64,000 nucleotides of DNA from Alphaproteobacteria bacterium (GTDB lineage Bacteria > Pseudomonadota > Alphaproteobacteria > Rhizobiales > Xanthobacteraceae), in contig JBBCGH010000001.1 of the NCBI GenBank assembly GCA_037200445.1, positions 3,224,001 to 3,288,000 of the forward strand, read 5' to 3'. The position numbers were made by a program, and so were the translations under genes. This document shows, in pieces, positions 8,285-17,440 of the stretch. The notes beneath the pieces are model-generated. The model saw nothing but the letters and a program-made list of their open reading frames with translations, searched no databases and had not been told where the DNA came from. The stretch's first letter is position 1, and every line of letters starts with the position of its first letter.

Positions 8285-9676
8285 ATGACCCGTGCCGCCG
8301 CCATTGCCCGCGCCCAGCGCTATTTCGATTCCGGCACGTTCAAGGCCGATCTCGCGCACCGCGTGGCCATCCCGACCGAGAGCCAAAATCCCGAGCGTGC
8401 TCCGGATCTTGCACGCTATCTTGAAAGCGAAATCAGACCTGCGCTCGAGAAGCTCGGCTTCACGTGCCGGACCCTGACCCAGCCACGCGCGAAGGGCCCC
8501 TTCCTCTATGCCGAACGCATCGAGGATCCCGCCCTGCCAACCGTGCTCGGCTACGGGCATGGCGACGTCATCCGCGGCCTCGACTCGATGTGGCACGCGG
8601 GCCTGTCGCCCTGGACGCTGACCGAGAAGGACGGCCGCTACTACGGACGCGGCGTGGTCGACAACAAGGGCCAGCACACGATCAACATCGCCGCACAGGC
8701 GGCCGTGCTGGCCGAGCGCGGCAAGCTCGGCTTCAACGCCAAATGGCTGATCGAGATGGGCGAGGAAACCGGCTCGCCCGGCCTGCGCGAGCTCTGCGCC
8801 GAGCACAAGGACCTGCTCAAAGCCGACGCTCTGGTCGGCTCGGACGGCCCGCGCCTCACCGCCGACCGCCCGACGATCTCGCTCGGTACGCGCGGCGCCT
8901 TTCCGATCGATCTGTGGATCGATGCGCGCGAGGGTGGCCACCACTCCGGCAACTGGGGTGGGCTCTTGTCCAGCCCGGCGATTCAATTGGTCCACGCCCT
9001 CTCGACCATCACGGGACCCACGGGACAGATCCGCATCCCCGAATGGGTGCCGAAGGACGGCATTCCGCCTTCGGTGAAGCGCGCGCTGGCCGATTGCGAG
9101 GTCAAGTCCGGTCCGGGCGACCCCGAGATCGATCCGAACTGGGCCGAGCCCGGCCTGACGCTTGCCGAGAAGGTCTTCGCGTGGTGCACGTTTGAAATCC
9201 TCGCGATGGAATCCGGTGTGCCGGCAAGCCCGGTCAATGCGGTGCCGCCGCGCGCCTGGGCGCGCGGGCAGATCCGCTTCGTGGTCGGAACCAACCCGGA
9301 TGAGTTCCTGCCGGCGTTGCGGCGGCATCTCGACCGCCATGGCTTTCCGATGGTGCAGATCGCCAAGGCGCGCGACGACGTGATGATGGCAACACGGCTC
9401 GATCCGGAGCATCCTTGGGCGCGCTGGGCCGCGACCTCGATCGCCAAGACCACGAATACCAAACCCGCGGTGCTGCCGAACGTCGGCGGCTCGCTACCGA
9501 ACGACATCTTCACTGACGGGCTCGGGCTGCCAACCATCTGGATTCCGCATTCCTATCCCGGCTGTTCGCAGCACGCTCCGAACGAGCATTTTCCGGTCGC
9601 GCTCGCGCGCGAGGCGCTGGGCATCATGGCTGGGGTCTACTGGGACCTGGGCGAACCGGGCACGCCGCGCGCATGA
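8285..9676 (+). CDS. M20 family metallopeptidase/dipeptidase
   Basis: The 463-residue zinc hydrolase carries the M20 metal and catalytic motifs: GYGHGDVI (His ligand), [10 protein letters not shown] (bridging Asp), MGEETGSPG (catalytic Glu and ligand) and a distal His in HAPNEHFP. The insert dimerisation domain lies between about residues 210 and 350. M20 enzymes of this subgroup cleave dipeptides or N-acyl/N-carbamoyl amino acids. The stop codon sits inside a palindromic repeat element that continues downstream. It starts 29 bp after vapBC. Confidence 0.85.
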   Translation: MTRAAAIARAQRYFDSGTFKADLAHRVAIPTESQNPERAPDLARYLESEIRPALEKLGFTCRTLTQPRAKGPFLYAERIEDPALPTVLGYGHGDVIRGLDSMWHAGLSPWTLTEKDGRYYGRGVVDNKGQHTINIAAQAAVLAERGKLGFNAKWLIEMGEETGSPGLRELCAEHKDLLKADALVGSDGPRLTADRPTISLGTRGAFPIDLWIDAREGGHHSGNWGGLLSSPAIQLVHALSTITGPTGQIRIPEWVPKDGIPPSVKRALADCEVKSGPGDPEIDPNWAEPGLTLAEKVFAWCTFEILAMESGVPASPVNAVPPRAWARGQIRFVVGTNPDEFLPALRRHLDRHGFPMVQIAKARDDVMMATRLDPEHPWARWAATSIAKTTNTKPAVLPNVGGSLPNDIFTDGLGLPTIWIPHSYPGCSQHAPNEHFPVALAREALGIMAGVYWDLGEPGTPRA

Positions 9677-9745
9677 TCCCGAAAAGCATATCCTCGACTG
9701 CGATCGGGGATGGGAACCGGTTTTCGGAAAAGATCATGCGCAAAC
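9671..9745. repeat. Palindromic intergenic repeat (rhizobial type), copy 1
   Basis: The element begins GCATGATCCCGAAAA and ends TTTTCGGAAAAGATCATGC followed by GCAAAC; the arms pair almost perfectly around a 35-nt centre that contains GGGAACCGG. It supplies the last codon and stop of the M20 gene and ends 17 bp before the rimO start. The same sequence pattern occurs in copy 2 inside rimO. Confidence 0.8.
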
Positions 9746-9761
9746 AAAAAAGTCCGAAGTG

Positions 9762-11129
9762 ATGGCTCGCATCTCCTACGTCTCGCTCGGCTGCCCGAAG
9801 GCGCTCGTCGATTCCGAGCGCATTCTGACGACGCTGCGCTCCGAGGGATATGAAATCTCGCGCGAGCACGCGGGCGCCGACCTCGTGATCGTCAACACCT
9901 GCGGCTTCCTCGACTCGGCGCAGGAAGAATCGCTGCAGGCGATCGGCACCGCGATGGCCGAGAACGGCAAGGTGGTGGTGACCGGCTGTATGGGCGCGGA
10001 GCCGGAAAAGATCACCGGCAAGTTTCCCAACGTGTTCGCCGTCACCGGCCCGCAGCAATACGAGAGTGTGGTCGCGGCGGTGCACCGCGCCGCGCCGCCG
10101 GCGCACGATCCGTTCGTCGATCTGGTGCCGCCGGAAGGGATCAAGCTCACGCCGCGCCACTACGCGTACGTGAAGATTTCGGAAGGCTGCAACAATCGCT
10201 GCTCCTTCTGCATCATCCCGAAGCTGCGCGGCGATCTCGTCTCACGCACCGCCGCCGATGTGCTGCGCGAGGCCGAGCGGCTGGTGAAGGCCGGGGTCAA
10301 GGAGCTGCTCGTCATCTCGCAGGACACCTCAGCGTATGGCGTGGACATCAAGTATGCCGAAAGCCAGTGGCAGGGCCGCGCGGTGCGCGCGAAATTCCTC
10401 GATCTCGCGCGCGAGCTTGGCGAATTGGGTGTCTGGGTGCGGCTGCACTATGTCTACCCCTATCCGCACGTGGACGAGGTCATCCCGCTGATGGCCGACG
10501 GCAAGGTGCTGCCCTATCTCGATATCCCGTTCCAGCATGCGTCGCCGGACGTGCTCAAACGTATGAAGCGCCCCGCCGCGCAGGCCAAGACGATCGACCG
10601 TATCCGGGCGTGGCGCGAGATTTGTCCCTCCCTGACGATCCGCTCGACCTTCATCGTCGGCTTTCCGGGCGAGACCGATGCGGACTTCGAGATGCTGCTC
10701 GACTGGCTCGGCGAGGCGCAGCTCGATCGCGTCGGCTGCTTCAAGTACGAGCCGGTGGCGGGCGCGGTGGCGAACGCTCTCGCGGCGGCCGTGCCCGATG
10801 AGGTGAAGGCCGAGCGCTGGCATCGCTTCATGCAGCGCCAGCAGGCGATCTCGGCGAAGCGGCTGAAGGCCAAGGTCGGCACCTGGCAGCAGGTGATCAT
10901 CGATGAGCTCGGGCCGGCGCATGCTCCGGCGAAGTGGGCATCGGTTCGCCGACAAGAGCATGCGCAAACCGAATACATCGCGAAAGGCCGTTCAAAAGGC
11001 GACGCGCCCGAGATCGACGGTGCGGTCTATGTGGCAAGCCGCCGGCCGCTGCGCGCCGGCGAGATCGCGACGGTGAAGATCGAGCGCGCCGACGACTACG
11101 ACCTGCACGGCATGGCGGTCGGGTTCTAG
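9762..11129 (+). CDS. rimO: Ribosomal protein S12 methylthiotransferase RimO
   Basis: This radical-SAM enzyme adds a methylthio group to an Asp of ribosomal protein S12. Visible domains are the UPF0004 N-terminal domain with three Cys (LGCPK, NTCGF, TGCMG), the radical-SAM cluster motif CNNRCSFC (CxxxCxxC), and a C-terminal TRAM domain ending in [10 protein letters not shown]. The product is 455 residues, longer than usual. The extra length is an insertion of about 20 residues in TRAM, between IIDELG and [12 protein letters not shown], encoded by a palindromic repeat (10919-10969). ATG 9762 is preferred; a GTG three bases earlier is also possible. Confidence 0.96.
   Translation: MARISYVSLGCPKALVDSERILTTLRSEGYEISREHAGADLVIVNTCGFLDSAQEESLQAIGTAMAENGKVVVTGCMGAEPEKITGKFPNVFAVTGPQQYESVVAAVHRAAPPAHDPFVDLVPPEGIKLTPRHYAYVKISEGCNNRCSFCIIPKLRGDLVSRTAADVLREAERLVKAGVKELLVISQDTSAYGVDIKYAESQWQGRAVRAKFLDLARELGELGVWVRLHYVYPYPHVDEVIPLMADGKVLPYLDIPFQHASPDVLKRMKRPAAQAKTIDRIRAWREICPSLTIRSTFIVGFPGETDADFEMLLDWLGEAQLDRVGCFKYEPVAGAVANALAAAVPDEVKAERWHRFMQRQQAISAKRLKAKVGTWQQVIIDELGPAHAPAKWASVRRQEHAQTEYIAKGRSKGDAPEIDGAVYVASRRPLRAGEIATVKIERADDYDLHGMAVGF
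10919..10969 (+). repeat. Palindromic repeat, copy 2, inserted in frame inside rimO
   Basis: The 51-bp sequence runs from GCATGCTCCGG to GAGCATGCGCAAAC and matches the outer arms and core of the repeat at 9671-9745 and the common rhizobial pattern (GCATGATCCGG ... CCGGTT ... GATCATGC). Its length is a multiple of three and it has no stop in the rimO frame, so it is translated as about 17 residues in the TRAM domain. Several changes are symmetric in both arms, which keeps the palindrome. Confidence 0.75.
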
Positions 11130-11198
11130 CCGCACAAGTTCCATATTGCCGTCACGAAGTTCCGCGCTAATTCGCCGGGGGCCAACGGAGCGGCGGCC

Positions 11199-11525
11199 AT
11201 GCGCGCGCTTTTGGCGATCGTCCCTTGCGTGCTTTTCCTCGGAATTGCTCGGGCCACGGCAGCGGGCGAGGATAGTCCGCCCATGCCCGCTCCGGTACCG
11301 CCAGTTGAATCGTATCCGTCCGAGTGCGCTGATTTTCCGGCTGCGGACGAGGCCTATTGCCGGAGTGTTCGAATGTCCTGGTTCCTGCCCTGCATGGGGA
11401 GCGTCGAAGAACGCCTCGCCTGTCTCGAGAAGCGCGTGCGCGATCAGCGGTACGAGATGATCATGTTGAGGCGTGCAATCGACGATCTGGCCCGCCCGCG
11501 GGTCCGGCCGCTCACCGCACGATAG
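11199..11525 (+). CDS. Exported small hypothetical protein
   Basis: The 108-residue product has a signal peptide (MRALLAIVPCVLFLGIA...) and a Pro-rich segment followed by four Cys residues (SECAD, AYCRS, LPCMG, LACLEK) that could form two disulfides. The C-terminal half is a charged helix (EKRVRDQRYEMIMLRRAIDD). No family is recognised. Its end overlaps the end of the convergent allC gene by 14 bp. It lies 69 bp after rimO. Confidence 0.6.
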   Translation: MRALLAIVPCVLFLGIARATAAGEDSPPMPAPVPPVESYPSECADFPAADEAYCRSVRMSWFLPCMGSVEERLACLEKRVRDQRYEMIMLRRAIDDLARPRVRPLTAR

Positions 11526-12765
11526 CAACGGGCTCGAACCGCTCGACAAACCCGATCAGCGCCGCGACCGCGAGGCCGAGGTCGCGCGGGCTCGTGTATT
11601 CCATCGGATTGTGACTGGTGCCGCCCCGGCAGCGCACGAACAGCATGCCGATCGGGCACAGTTTCGCCATCGCCTGCCCGTCATGGCCTGCACCCGAGCC
11701 GAGCCGCAGCGGCTCGGCGCCGAGCGCGCGGACCGCATCGGCGAAGCTGTCCTGAATCGCCGGATGACACGGCGTGGTCGCGACCTCGCGGGTCGACGTG
11801 ATGGTAAGGCCGAGCTGGCGGCGCTCGGCGATGTCGCGCACGCCGGATTTCAGCGCGTCGGCCAGCTTCGCGCGCGCGGCCTCCGAGCCGGATCGCATGT
11901 CGAAGATGACCACGACATTGGCCGGGATCACGTTGGTGGCGCCGGGCGCGACCGCAATGCGGCCGACGGTGGCGACGACTTCGCCCTTGGTTTCGCGCGC
12001 GAGCCGCTCGCCGAGCAGCATGGCCTCGGCGGCACCGGCGAGCGCGTCGCGCCGCAGCAGCATCGGCACCGTACCGGCATGACCCGCCTCTCCCAGAAAC
12101 TCGATGTTGAGATAGGTTTGCCCGATGATCGCCGTGACCACGCCGAGCGGCTCTCTGCGCGTTTCCAGCACCGGCCCCTGCTCGATGTGCACCTCGACAT
12201 AGGCGGCGACGTCGTCGCGCTGGTAGGCGGCAGCCGGAATGTCGGCTGGTGATTTGCCATAGGCCTCGATCGCGTCGCTGAGTGTTACGCCGTTGCGATC
12301 CGCGAGCTGAAGAGTTTCCGTGCGGAAGATTCCGGCGCAGGCGGATGACGAGGAGAGCGTCGCAGGAAAACGCGAGCCCTCCTCGTCGCCGAATGCAAGC
12401 ACGTCGATGCCGAACGGGAGCCGTTTGTCGGCGCGCACGAAATGCTCCGCGGCGAGTATTCCGGCGATCACGCCGAACGGGCCGTCATATTTTCCCGCAT
12501 CGATGACGGTGTCGATGTGCGAGCCGATCAGCAGGCGCTTCGGCCCGTCGAGCCGCCCCCGCACGGTGCCGAGCGCATCTTCCGTGACCTCGAGGCCCGC
12601 TTCGCGCATCCATGTGGCGACCCGATCCGCAGCGCGCCGATGCTCGGGAGTGAGAAACAGCCGCACCAACCGGTCCGGCTCGGCCGAGATGGTACCGAGC
12701 GTATCGACCATCGCTTCGGCACGCGTGCCGAATGCATCGATCTCGCTTTGGGAAAACGCAGCCAT
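11512..12765 (-). CDS. allC: Allantoate amidohydrolase / N-carbamoyl amino-acid hydrolase
   Basis: The 417-residue binuclear-metal M20-family enzyme hydrolyses allantoate (or N-carbamoyl amino acids) releasing ammonia. Metal-binding motifs are GSHIDTV, KYDGPFGV, GDEEGSRFP, VEVHIEQGP, and the C-terminal SGAGHDGQAMA and TSHNPMEYT. HIEQG and GAGHD are typical of the AllC/HyuC group. It lies 36 bp after a DUF983 gene and downstream of puuD on the same strand. Context favours allantoate as the substrate, but N-carbamoyl-L-amino acid hydrolase activity cannot be excluded. Confidence 0.85.
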   Translation of the reverse strand: MAAFSQSEIDAFGTRAEAMVDTLGTISAEPDRLVRLFLTPEHRRAADRVATWMREAGLEVTEDALGTVRGRLDGPKRLLIGSHIDTVIDAGKYDGPFGVIAGILAAEHFVRADKRLPFGIDVLAFGDEEGSRFPATLSSSSACAGIFRTETLQLADRNGVTLSDAIEAYGKSPADIPAAAYQRDDVAAYVEVHIEQGPVLETRREPLGVVTAIIGQTYLNIEFLGEAGHAGTVPMLLRRDALAGAAEAMLLGERLARETKGEVVATVGRIAVAPGATNVIPANVVVIFDMRSGSEAARAKLADALKSGVRDIAERRQLGLTITSTREVATTPCHPAIQDSFADAVRALGAEPLRLGSGAGHDGQAMAKLCPIGMLFVRCRGGTSHNPMEYTSPRDLGLAVAALIGFVERFEPVAIVR

Positions 12766-12801
12766 CGCGGCTGCTTATCAGGCGGCGCAGCCGCCAGCCA
12801 G

Positions 12802-13239
12802 TCAGGTCGGCGTCGCGGAATCGCGCAGCTTTTTGGCTTCCTCGAAGCCGTGCATGCCGTTGTGCCACTGCAAGGCAACGACCGCGCCCTTCACCGGCTG
12901 GATCAGCAGCAGCGCGAGCACCAGAGTGAGCGGCAGCCAGAGCAGCGCGTGCACCCAATAGGCCGGCTGGTAAACGAGCTCGACATTGAGGACGAGCGGC
13001 ACCACCAGGTGACCTACGATGACTATCACCAGATAGGCCGGAAAGTCGTCGGCCCGGTGATGGTGCAGCTCCTCACCGCACACCTCGCACCGGTCGGTCA
13101 CTTTGAGGAAGGCCCGGAACATGTGGCCCTTGCCGCAGTTCGGGCAGCGGCATTTCAGGCCGCGCCAGAGCGCGGTTTTGAGCGACACAGCCGCTTCCGT
13201 CGCAGCTTGCGCCTTGAGTGCAGGGGTGGCGAGGTTCAT
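12802..13239 (-). CDS. DUF983 zinc-ribbon membrane protein
   Basis: The 145-residue protein begins MNLATPALKAQ and carries two CxxC pairs (CRCPNCG and CEVCGEEL) that form a zinc ribbon, then two hydrophobic helices (LVIVIVGHLVVPLVLNVEL and WLPLTLVLALLLIQPV). This is the DUF983 family of unknown function, common in alphaproteobacteria. I took the internal ATG at 13239 since the upstream sequence is atypical. The reading direction and 36-bp gap suggest co-transcription with allC. Confidence 0.85.
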   Translation of the reverse strand: MNLATPALKAQAATEAAVSLKTALWRGLKCRCPNCGKGHMFRAFLKVTDRCEVCGEELHHHRADDFPAYLVIVIVGHLVVPLVLNVELVYQPAYWVHALLWLPLTLVLALLLIQPVKGAVVALQWHNGMHGFEEAKKLRDSATPT

Positions 13240-13319
13240 GCCGGGTAGATAGGCCTCCGGGCGGGGACTCTCAACTCGACAAACCGCATTGCCGGCAAGC
13301 AAGAGCCGCCGGTATCGGC

Positions 13320-14840
13320 TTATGCGAACGCCGCGTGGTCCATCGGACCAGTTACATAGCCGTAGCGCATGTGGCTGGGAGCCGCCCCGTCCTTCTCGTA
13401 TTCCGCCTTGCGCGCGGTGACGCGGTCGCCCTTAAGCTCGAGCATCGCGCGCTTCGGCTCGATGCCATAGAGGCGAGCGTTGTTGCCGCCGAAGATCGCG
13501 GTCTTGACCGCGCCGTCGGCCGCGCCGAGCGGCGCAAAGCCATACTTCCTCTGCATGTCGTCGGGGATTTCGAGCCGGCGCAGGCCCTCGATCTGCCATT
13601 GCGGCGAGCCGGTCCACACCGCGTCGGTGCCCCAGTTCACGTGATCCGCGCCGAGGCCTTTGATCAGTGTGCCCATCAGGGCAGCGCAGACGCGCGGCTG
13701 CGACACGAGCGTCGTGGCGAACAACTGCCCGACGTCGCCGTAAACATTGTTCACGCCGTACTGCGCCGGAATGTCGGCGAGATCGGAGGTCCAGTTGATC
13801 CGTCCGGTGCGCTCGAACTCGGCCAGCGCCACCGCCGGGTCGCCGCCGACGTGGCGATACGCCGAATGATAGACGATGAAGTTGAGCTGCGGCCAATCCT
13901 TCGCGGCCTGTCCGACGTCGGAGACGCCGGCGAAGCCGGTCAGATGCGGGAACTGCTTCTCGACCGACGGCGCGAACAGGCCCTTGTGTACGCAGACGTT
14001 CTTGATGCCGGCCTTGACGAACTTTTCGTAGGCCTTGTAGGCGACCTTCTCGTCGTCCAGGCGCCAGGGATACCTGGCGAGATCCTTGTGCGTGTTGTCG
14101 CCGATCGTGTAGCCCTTCACCGACTCCGGTTTGAGCTCCAGACCCGCGTCCACCTGTTCGAGCCAGCCGGGCCGGCCGGGCGTGAAGATGATGTGCGAGA
14201 ACAGCCGGCGCGAGCCCGCGTCGTCGTTTACCTTCTTGCGCGCGGCCGCCATCTGCTCGTTGGTGAGGAACCAGTCATGCTCGATCTCCGACGGCGCGGA
14301 TGAGATCAGCGCGATCTTGGTGTCGGAATCCATGAAGATCTCCTTCATGTAATTCGCGAACTTCAGGTCCTCGATGGTCTGCTCCTTGTCGGCCAGCGCC
14401 TTGTTCCAGCCGGCCTTGCCGACCGCGGCGCGCATGTTGACGAAGTTCATGATGCGCGTGTCGTCGCGCAGGAAATGCGTGTGCATGTCCATGATGAACT
14501 GGTCTTTGTACGCATTGGCGCGCTCCTGCGCCATCGCAGGGGTCGCTGCTTCCGCCTTGCTGACCTCGAACATCGGACCGTAGACCTCGTTCATCGCCAC
14601 GAACGATGCCGCCATCCCGGCTGCGGTCTGGAAAAAGCGGCGCCGGTCGAGGCCCTGCCTGCCGCCGAGCTCGTCGGCCATCGCCAATAAGCGATGCTCG
14701 ACCTCGCGCTGCTTTTCATTCTGCGGGTCGGGATAGAATTCGTCGCTCGACACGAGCCGCGTCGGGATCGGAGTATTGGTCTGCACCAGTTCGGATGGAA
14801 TGAGTTCGGCAATCTCGTCGTCGCTCAGCATGCCACTCAT
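13320..14840 (-). CDS. Amidohydrolase family (amidohydrolase 2) metal-dependent hydrolase
   Basis: The 506-residue protein has a TIM-barrel amidohydrolase domain starting at MDMHTHFLRDD (metal-binding HxH) and including CVHKGLFAP, FIVYHSAYRH and HVNWGTDAVW (late Asp). It begins with about 60 polar residues and then a Tat-like segment, RRRFFQTAAGMAASFVAM, at residues 66-83, an unusual position for an export signal. The frame stays open far upstream, but the ATG at 14840 has a clear GGGAGGAA site six bases before it and starts after puuD. Substrate is unknown; location points to purine or ureide metabolism. Confidence 0.82.
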   Translation of the reverse strand: MSGMLSDDEIAELIPSELVQTNTPIPTRLVSSDEFYPDPQNEKQREVEHRLLAMADELGGRQGLDRRRFFQTAAGMAASFVAMNEVYGPMFEVSKAEAATPAMAQERANAYKDQFIMDMHTHFLRDDTRIMNFVNMRAAVGKAGWNKALADKEQTIEDLKFANYMKEIFMDSDTKIALISSAPSEIEHDWFLTNEQMAAARKKVNDDAGSRRLFSHIIFTPGRPGWLEQVDAGLELKPESVKGYTIGDNTHKDLARYPWRLDDEKVAYKAYEKFVKAGIKNVCVHKGLFAPSVEKQFPHLTGFAGVSDVGQAAKDWPQLNFIVYHSAYRHVGGDPAVALAEFERTGRINWTSDLADIPAQYGVNNVYGDVGQLFATTLVSQPRVCAALMGTLIKGLGADHVNWGTDAVWTGSPQWQIEGLRRLEIPDDMQRKYGFAPLGAADGAVKTAIFGGNNARLYGIEPKRAMLELKGDRVTARKAEYEKDGAAPSHMRYGYVTGPMDHAAFA

Positions 14841-14950
14841 GGATTTCCTCCCTCGCCAGGCCCTTTTGCCACGCCTGGGTCGCCGGCACTTTAGCACATT
14901 GCGGGACTCGGCGGCGACGCCGCATAGTTTCGCCGGAGGGGAAGCCGAGG

Positions 14951-16132
14951 CTAGTGCTGCGCCGCGATCCAGGCGCCGATCTTGCCGCGCTCCTCGTCGG
15001 TCATGGCGGTCTGGTTGCCGAGCGGCATCGCCTTGTTCTGCACCGTCTGGCTCAGGATCAGTGGCGCGTATTTCTTGAGTTGGTCGACGGACTCCAGCAC
15101 CACGTTCTTGGGCGCTTCCTGGAAGCTCTCGTGTGTCGGCTTTGCCGCATGGCACATGGTGCAATGCTTCCTGGTGATCGCCAGCACCTCGGCGTCGGAG
15201 ACGGCACCGCCGGTCGAGGCCGGCGCACGCGGCGCCGTCAGCCAGATCGCGCAGATCAGCGCGAAGGCCGCGACCGGCGCGCTCCAGCCGAATGCGTTCC
15301 ACTCGTCGCCTGCATCGACGCGGTTGATGTAGTGGCGGATCAGTGCGCCCGCGACGATGATGAGCGCGACCACCAGCCACGACTGCGGGTGCGCCGAGAG
15401 AAACGGATAGTGCGGCGACACCATCATCACCAGCACCGGCAGCGTCAGGTAATTGTTGTGCGTGGAGCGCTGCTTGCCGATCTGCCCGTAACGCGCGTCG
15501 GGCGTCTCGCCCGCGATCATCTGCGCCACCATTCTGCGCTGGTTCGGAATGATGATCATGAACACGTTGAAGGCCATGATGGTGCCGACGAACGCCCCGA
15601 CATGCAGAAACGCGCCGCGCGCGGAAAACACCTTGGTGTAGAGCACCGAGGCGATCAGGATCAGCGCGAACACGAACGCGGCGAGCAGCGTTGCGTTGCG
15701 GCCGAGCGGCGAGCGGCACAGCACCTCATAGATCGCCCAGCCCGCAAGCAGCGACGCGATCGAGATCGCAATCGCCTGCCACGGCTCGAGCGGCATCACC
15801 GATGCATCGATCAGGTAGGATTTCGCGTGCAGGTAATACTGCACGATGAGCAGGCCGAACCCTGTCAGGAACGTGAGGTAGGCGTCCCACTTGAACCAGT
15901 GCAGATGCGCCGGAAGCTGCGGCGGCGCGACCGTGAACTTCTCGACGTGATAGAAGCCGCCGCCGTGCACCTGCCACGCCGTGCCATAGACGCCCTCGCT
16001 TTTGCGCTCCTTGGTGTCGAGCCCGTAGTCGAGCGCCATGAAGTAGAACGAGGTGCCGATCCAGCCGATGCCCACGATCATGTGGAACCAGCGCAGCAGA
16101 AGGTTCACCCATTCGCCGAGGAAGACGTCCAT
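14951..16132 (-). CDS. puuD: Membrane-bound urate oxidase PuuD with C-terminal cytochrome c
   Basis: The 393-residue protein oxidises urate to 5-hydroxyisourate and passes electrons through its own cytochrome c domain to the respiratory chain. About eight transmembrane helices span residues 1-300, including conserved WFHMIVGIGWIGTSFYF and QVHGGGFYHVEKF. The heme motif CTMCH is at 324-328 and a probable axial Met is in NKAMPLGN. This is the PuuD type, not the soluble UraD/uricase or HpxO type. A palindromic repeat separates it from the ABC binding-protein gene upstream. Confidence 0.93.
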   Translation of the reverse strand: MDVFLGEWVNLLLRWFHMIVGIGWIGTSFYFMALDYGLDTKERKSEGVYGTAWQVHGGGFYHVEKFTVAPPQLPAHLHWFKWDAYLTFLTGFGLLIVQYYLHAKSYLIDASVMPLEPWQAIAISIASLLAGWAIYEVLCRSPLGRNATLLAAFVFALILIASVLYTKVFSARGAFLHVGAFVGTIMAFNVFMIIIPNQRRMVAQMIAGETPDARYGQIGKQRSTHNNYLTLPVLVMMVSPHYPFLSAHPQSWLVVALIIVAGALIRHYINRVDAGDEWNAFGWSAPVAAFALICAIWLTAPRAPASTGGAVSDAEVLAITRKHCTMCHAAKPTHESFQEAPKNVVLESVDQLKKYAPLILSQTVQNKAMPLGNQTAMTDEERGKIGAWIAAQH

Positions 16133-16145
16133 GATGCTGGCTCAG

Positions 16146-16282
16146 CTGTCATCCCGGGCGACGTAGCGAAGCGAAGGAGACCCGGGACCCATGTATCCCT
16201 GACTGCGCAATTCGGAGTGCAGGTAAGATGGGTCCCGGCTCGCGCGCCCGGCTGTCCGCCGGGCGCTTGGCCGGGATGACAG
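16146..16282. repeat. Palindromic intergenic repeat with CTGTCATCCCGG ends
   Basis: The 137-bp element begins CTGTCATCCCGG and ends CCGGGATGACAG, and its inner arms (GACCCGGGACCCAT and ATGGGTCCCGG) also pair, so the whole can fold into a long branched hairpin. It fills the gap between puuD and the BMP-type gene. It resembles dispersed intergenic repeats of rhizobia and may affect mRNA stability between the two genes. Confidence 0.75.
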
Positions 16283-16290
16283 GCGTCGAT

Positions 16291-17367
16291 TCACATCCCC
16301 GGCAGCTTGTCGTCGATTCCCTTGATGTAATAGTTCATGCCGAGGATCTGCCCGTCGTCGAGATGCGTGCCGCCCTTGCACTCGACCGGCTTTCCGTCCT
16401 GCGCCAGCACCGGACATTTGAACGGATGCAGCTTGCCCGCCGTGATCGCGGACTCGGCTTCTTCCGCGAGCTTCTTCACGTCGGCCGGCATGTTGGTGTA
16501 GGGCGCCATGTGGACGATCTTGGTCGAGAAGCCGCCCCAGAAATCGCCCGACGTCCATTTATTGTCGAGCGCGAGCTGGACGCGGTCGATGTAATACGGT
16601 CCCCAATTCTCGACGATCGCGGTGAGCTGCGACTTCGGCCCGAACTTGATCATGTCGGAGTCCTGGCCGAACGAGTAGATGCCGCGTTCGTTTGCGAACT
16701 GCGTGGCGGCGGCCGAGTCGGTGTGCTGGGTGAGCACGTCGGCGCCCTGGTCGGCGAGCGCGCGGGCGGCGGCGGCTTCCTTGCCGGGGTCGTACCAGGA
16801 GTTCACCCAGATGATCTTCACCTTCATGTCGGGCCGCACCGACTGCGCACCGAGCATCATGGCGTTGATGCCCGATACGACCTCCGGGATCGGGAACGAG
16901 CCGATGTAGCCGAGCACGCCGCTCTTCGACATCTTGGCGGCGATCACGCCCTGGACGTAGCGCCCCTCGTAGAACCGTCCCGAATAGGTCGCGAGATTCT
17001 TGTCGCGTTTGTAGCCGGTTGCGTGCTCGAACATCACGTTGGGATACTTCTTCGCGACCTTTGCGGTCGCGTCCATGAAGCCGAACGAGGTGGTGAAGAT
17101 CAGCTTGTTGCCGGCGCGCACCAGCTGCTCGACCGAACGCTCGGCGTCCGGCCCCTCGTTGACGTTTTCCAGGAAGGTCGTGTCGACCTTGCCCTTGAAC
17201 TTCTCCTCGACTTCCTTGCGGCCGACGTCGTGCTGGTACGAATACCCCATGTCGCCGACCGGGCCGACATAGATGAACCCGACCTTGAGCTTGTCCTGCG
17301 CGCTCGCGCTTGCGATTGCGGCAATCGCCAGCCCGGCTGCCGCGGTGGCAATCATGAACTTCTTCAT
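16291..17367 (-). CDS. BMP-family substrate-binding protein of a nucleobase/nucleoside ABC transporter
   Basis: The 358-residue protein has a signal peptide (MKKFMIATAAAGLAIAAIAS) and the BMP/Med fold (GFIYVGPVGDMGYSYQHDVG, KLIFTTSFGFMDATAKVAKK, EHATGYK). BMP proteins deliver purine nucleosides or nucleobases to YufOPQ-type importers. The ATG at 17367 was chosen because it begins the signal peptide; the open frame upstream is not protein-like. It follows two permeases and an ATPase in the same operon, next to xanthine dehydrogenase genes, so purine uptake is the likely job. Confidence 0.92.
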   Translation of the reverse strand: MKKFMIATAAAGLAIAAIASASAQDKLKVGFIYVGPVGDMGYSYQHDVGRKEVEEKFKGKVDTTFLENVNEGPDAERSVEQLVRAGNKLIFTTSFGFMDATAKVAKKYPNVMFEHATGYKRDKNLATYSGRFYEGRYVQGVIAAKMSKSGVLGYIGSFPIPEVVSGINAMMLGAQSVRPDMKVKIIWVNSWYDPGKEAAAARALADQGADVLTQHTDSAAATQFANERGIYSFGQDSDMIKFGPKSQLTAIVENWGPYYIDRVQLALDNKWTSGDFWGGFSTKIVHMAPYTNMPADVKKLAEEAESAITAGKLHPFKCPVLAQDGKPVECKGGTHLDDGQILGMNYYIKGIDDKLPGM

Positions 17368-17440
17368 CGCCCTCTCCGAATTGCTGCGGGAAGCTAGTTC
17401 CGGCTGCGGCGCCCGCATGCCCCGCTTGGGTTCTACATTT

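Noticed and set aside
14841-15719. Long open frame extending the amidohydrolase upstream through puuD
   Set aside because: It runs antiparallel in codon sense to the clear puuD reading frame; the ribosome binding site before 14840 marks the real start.
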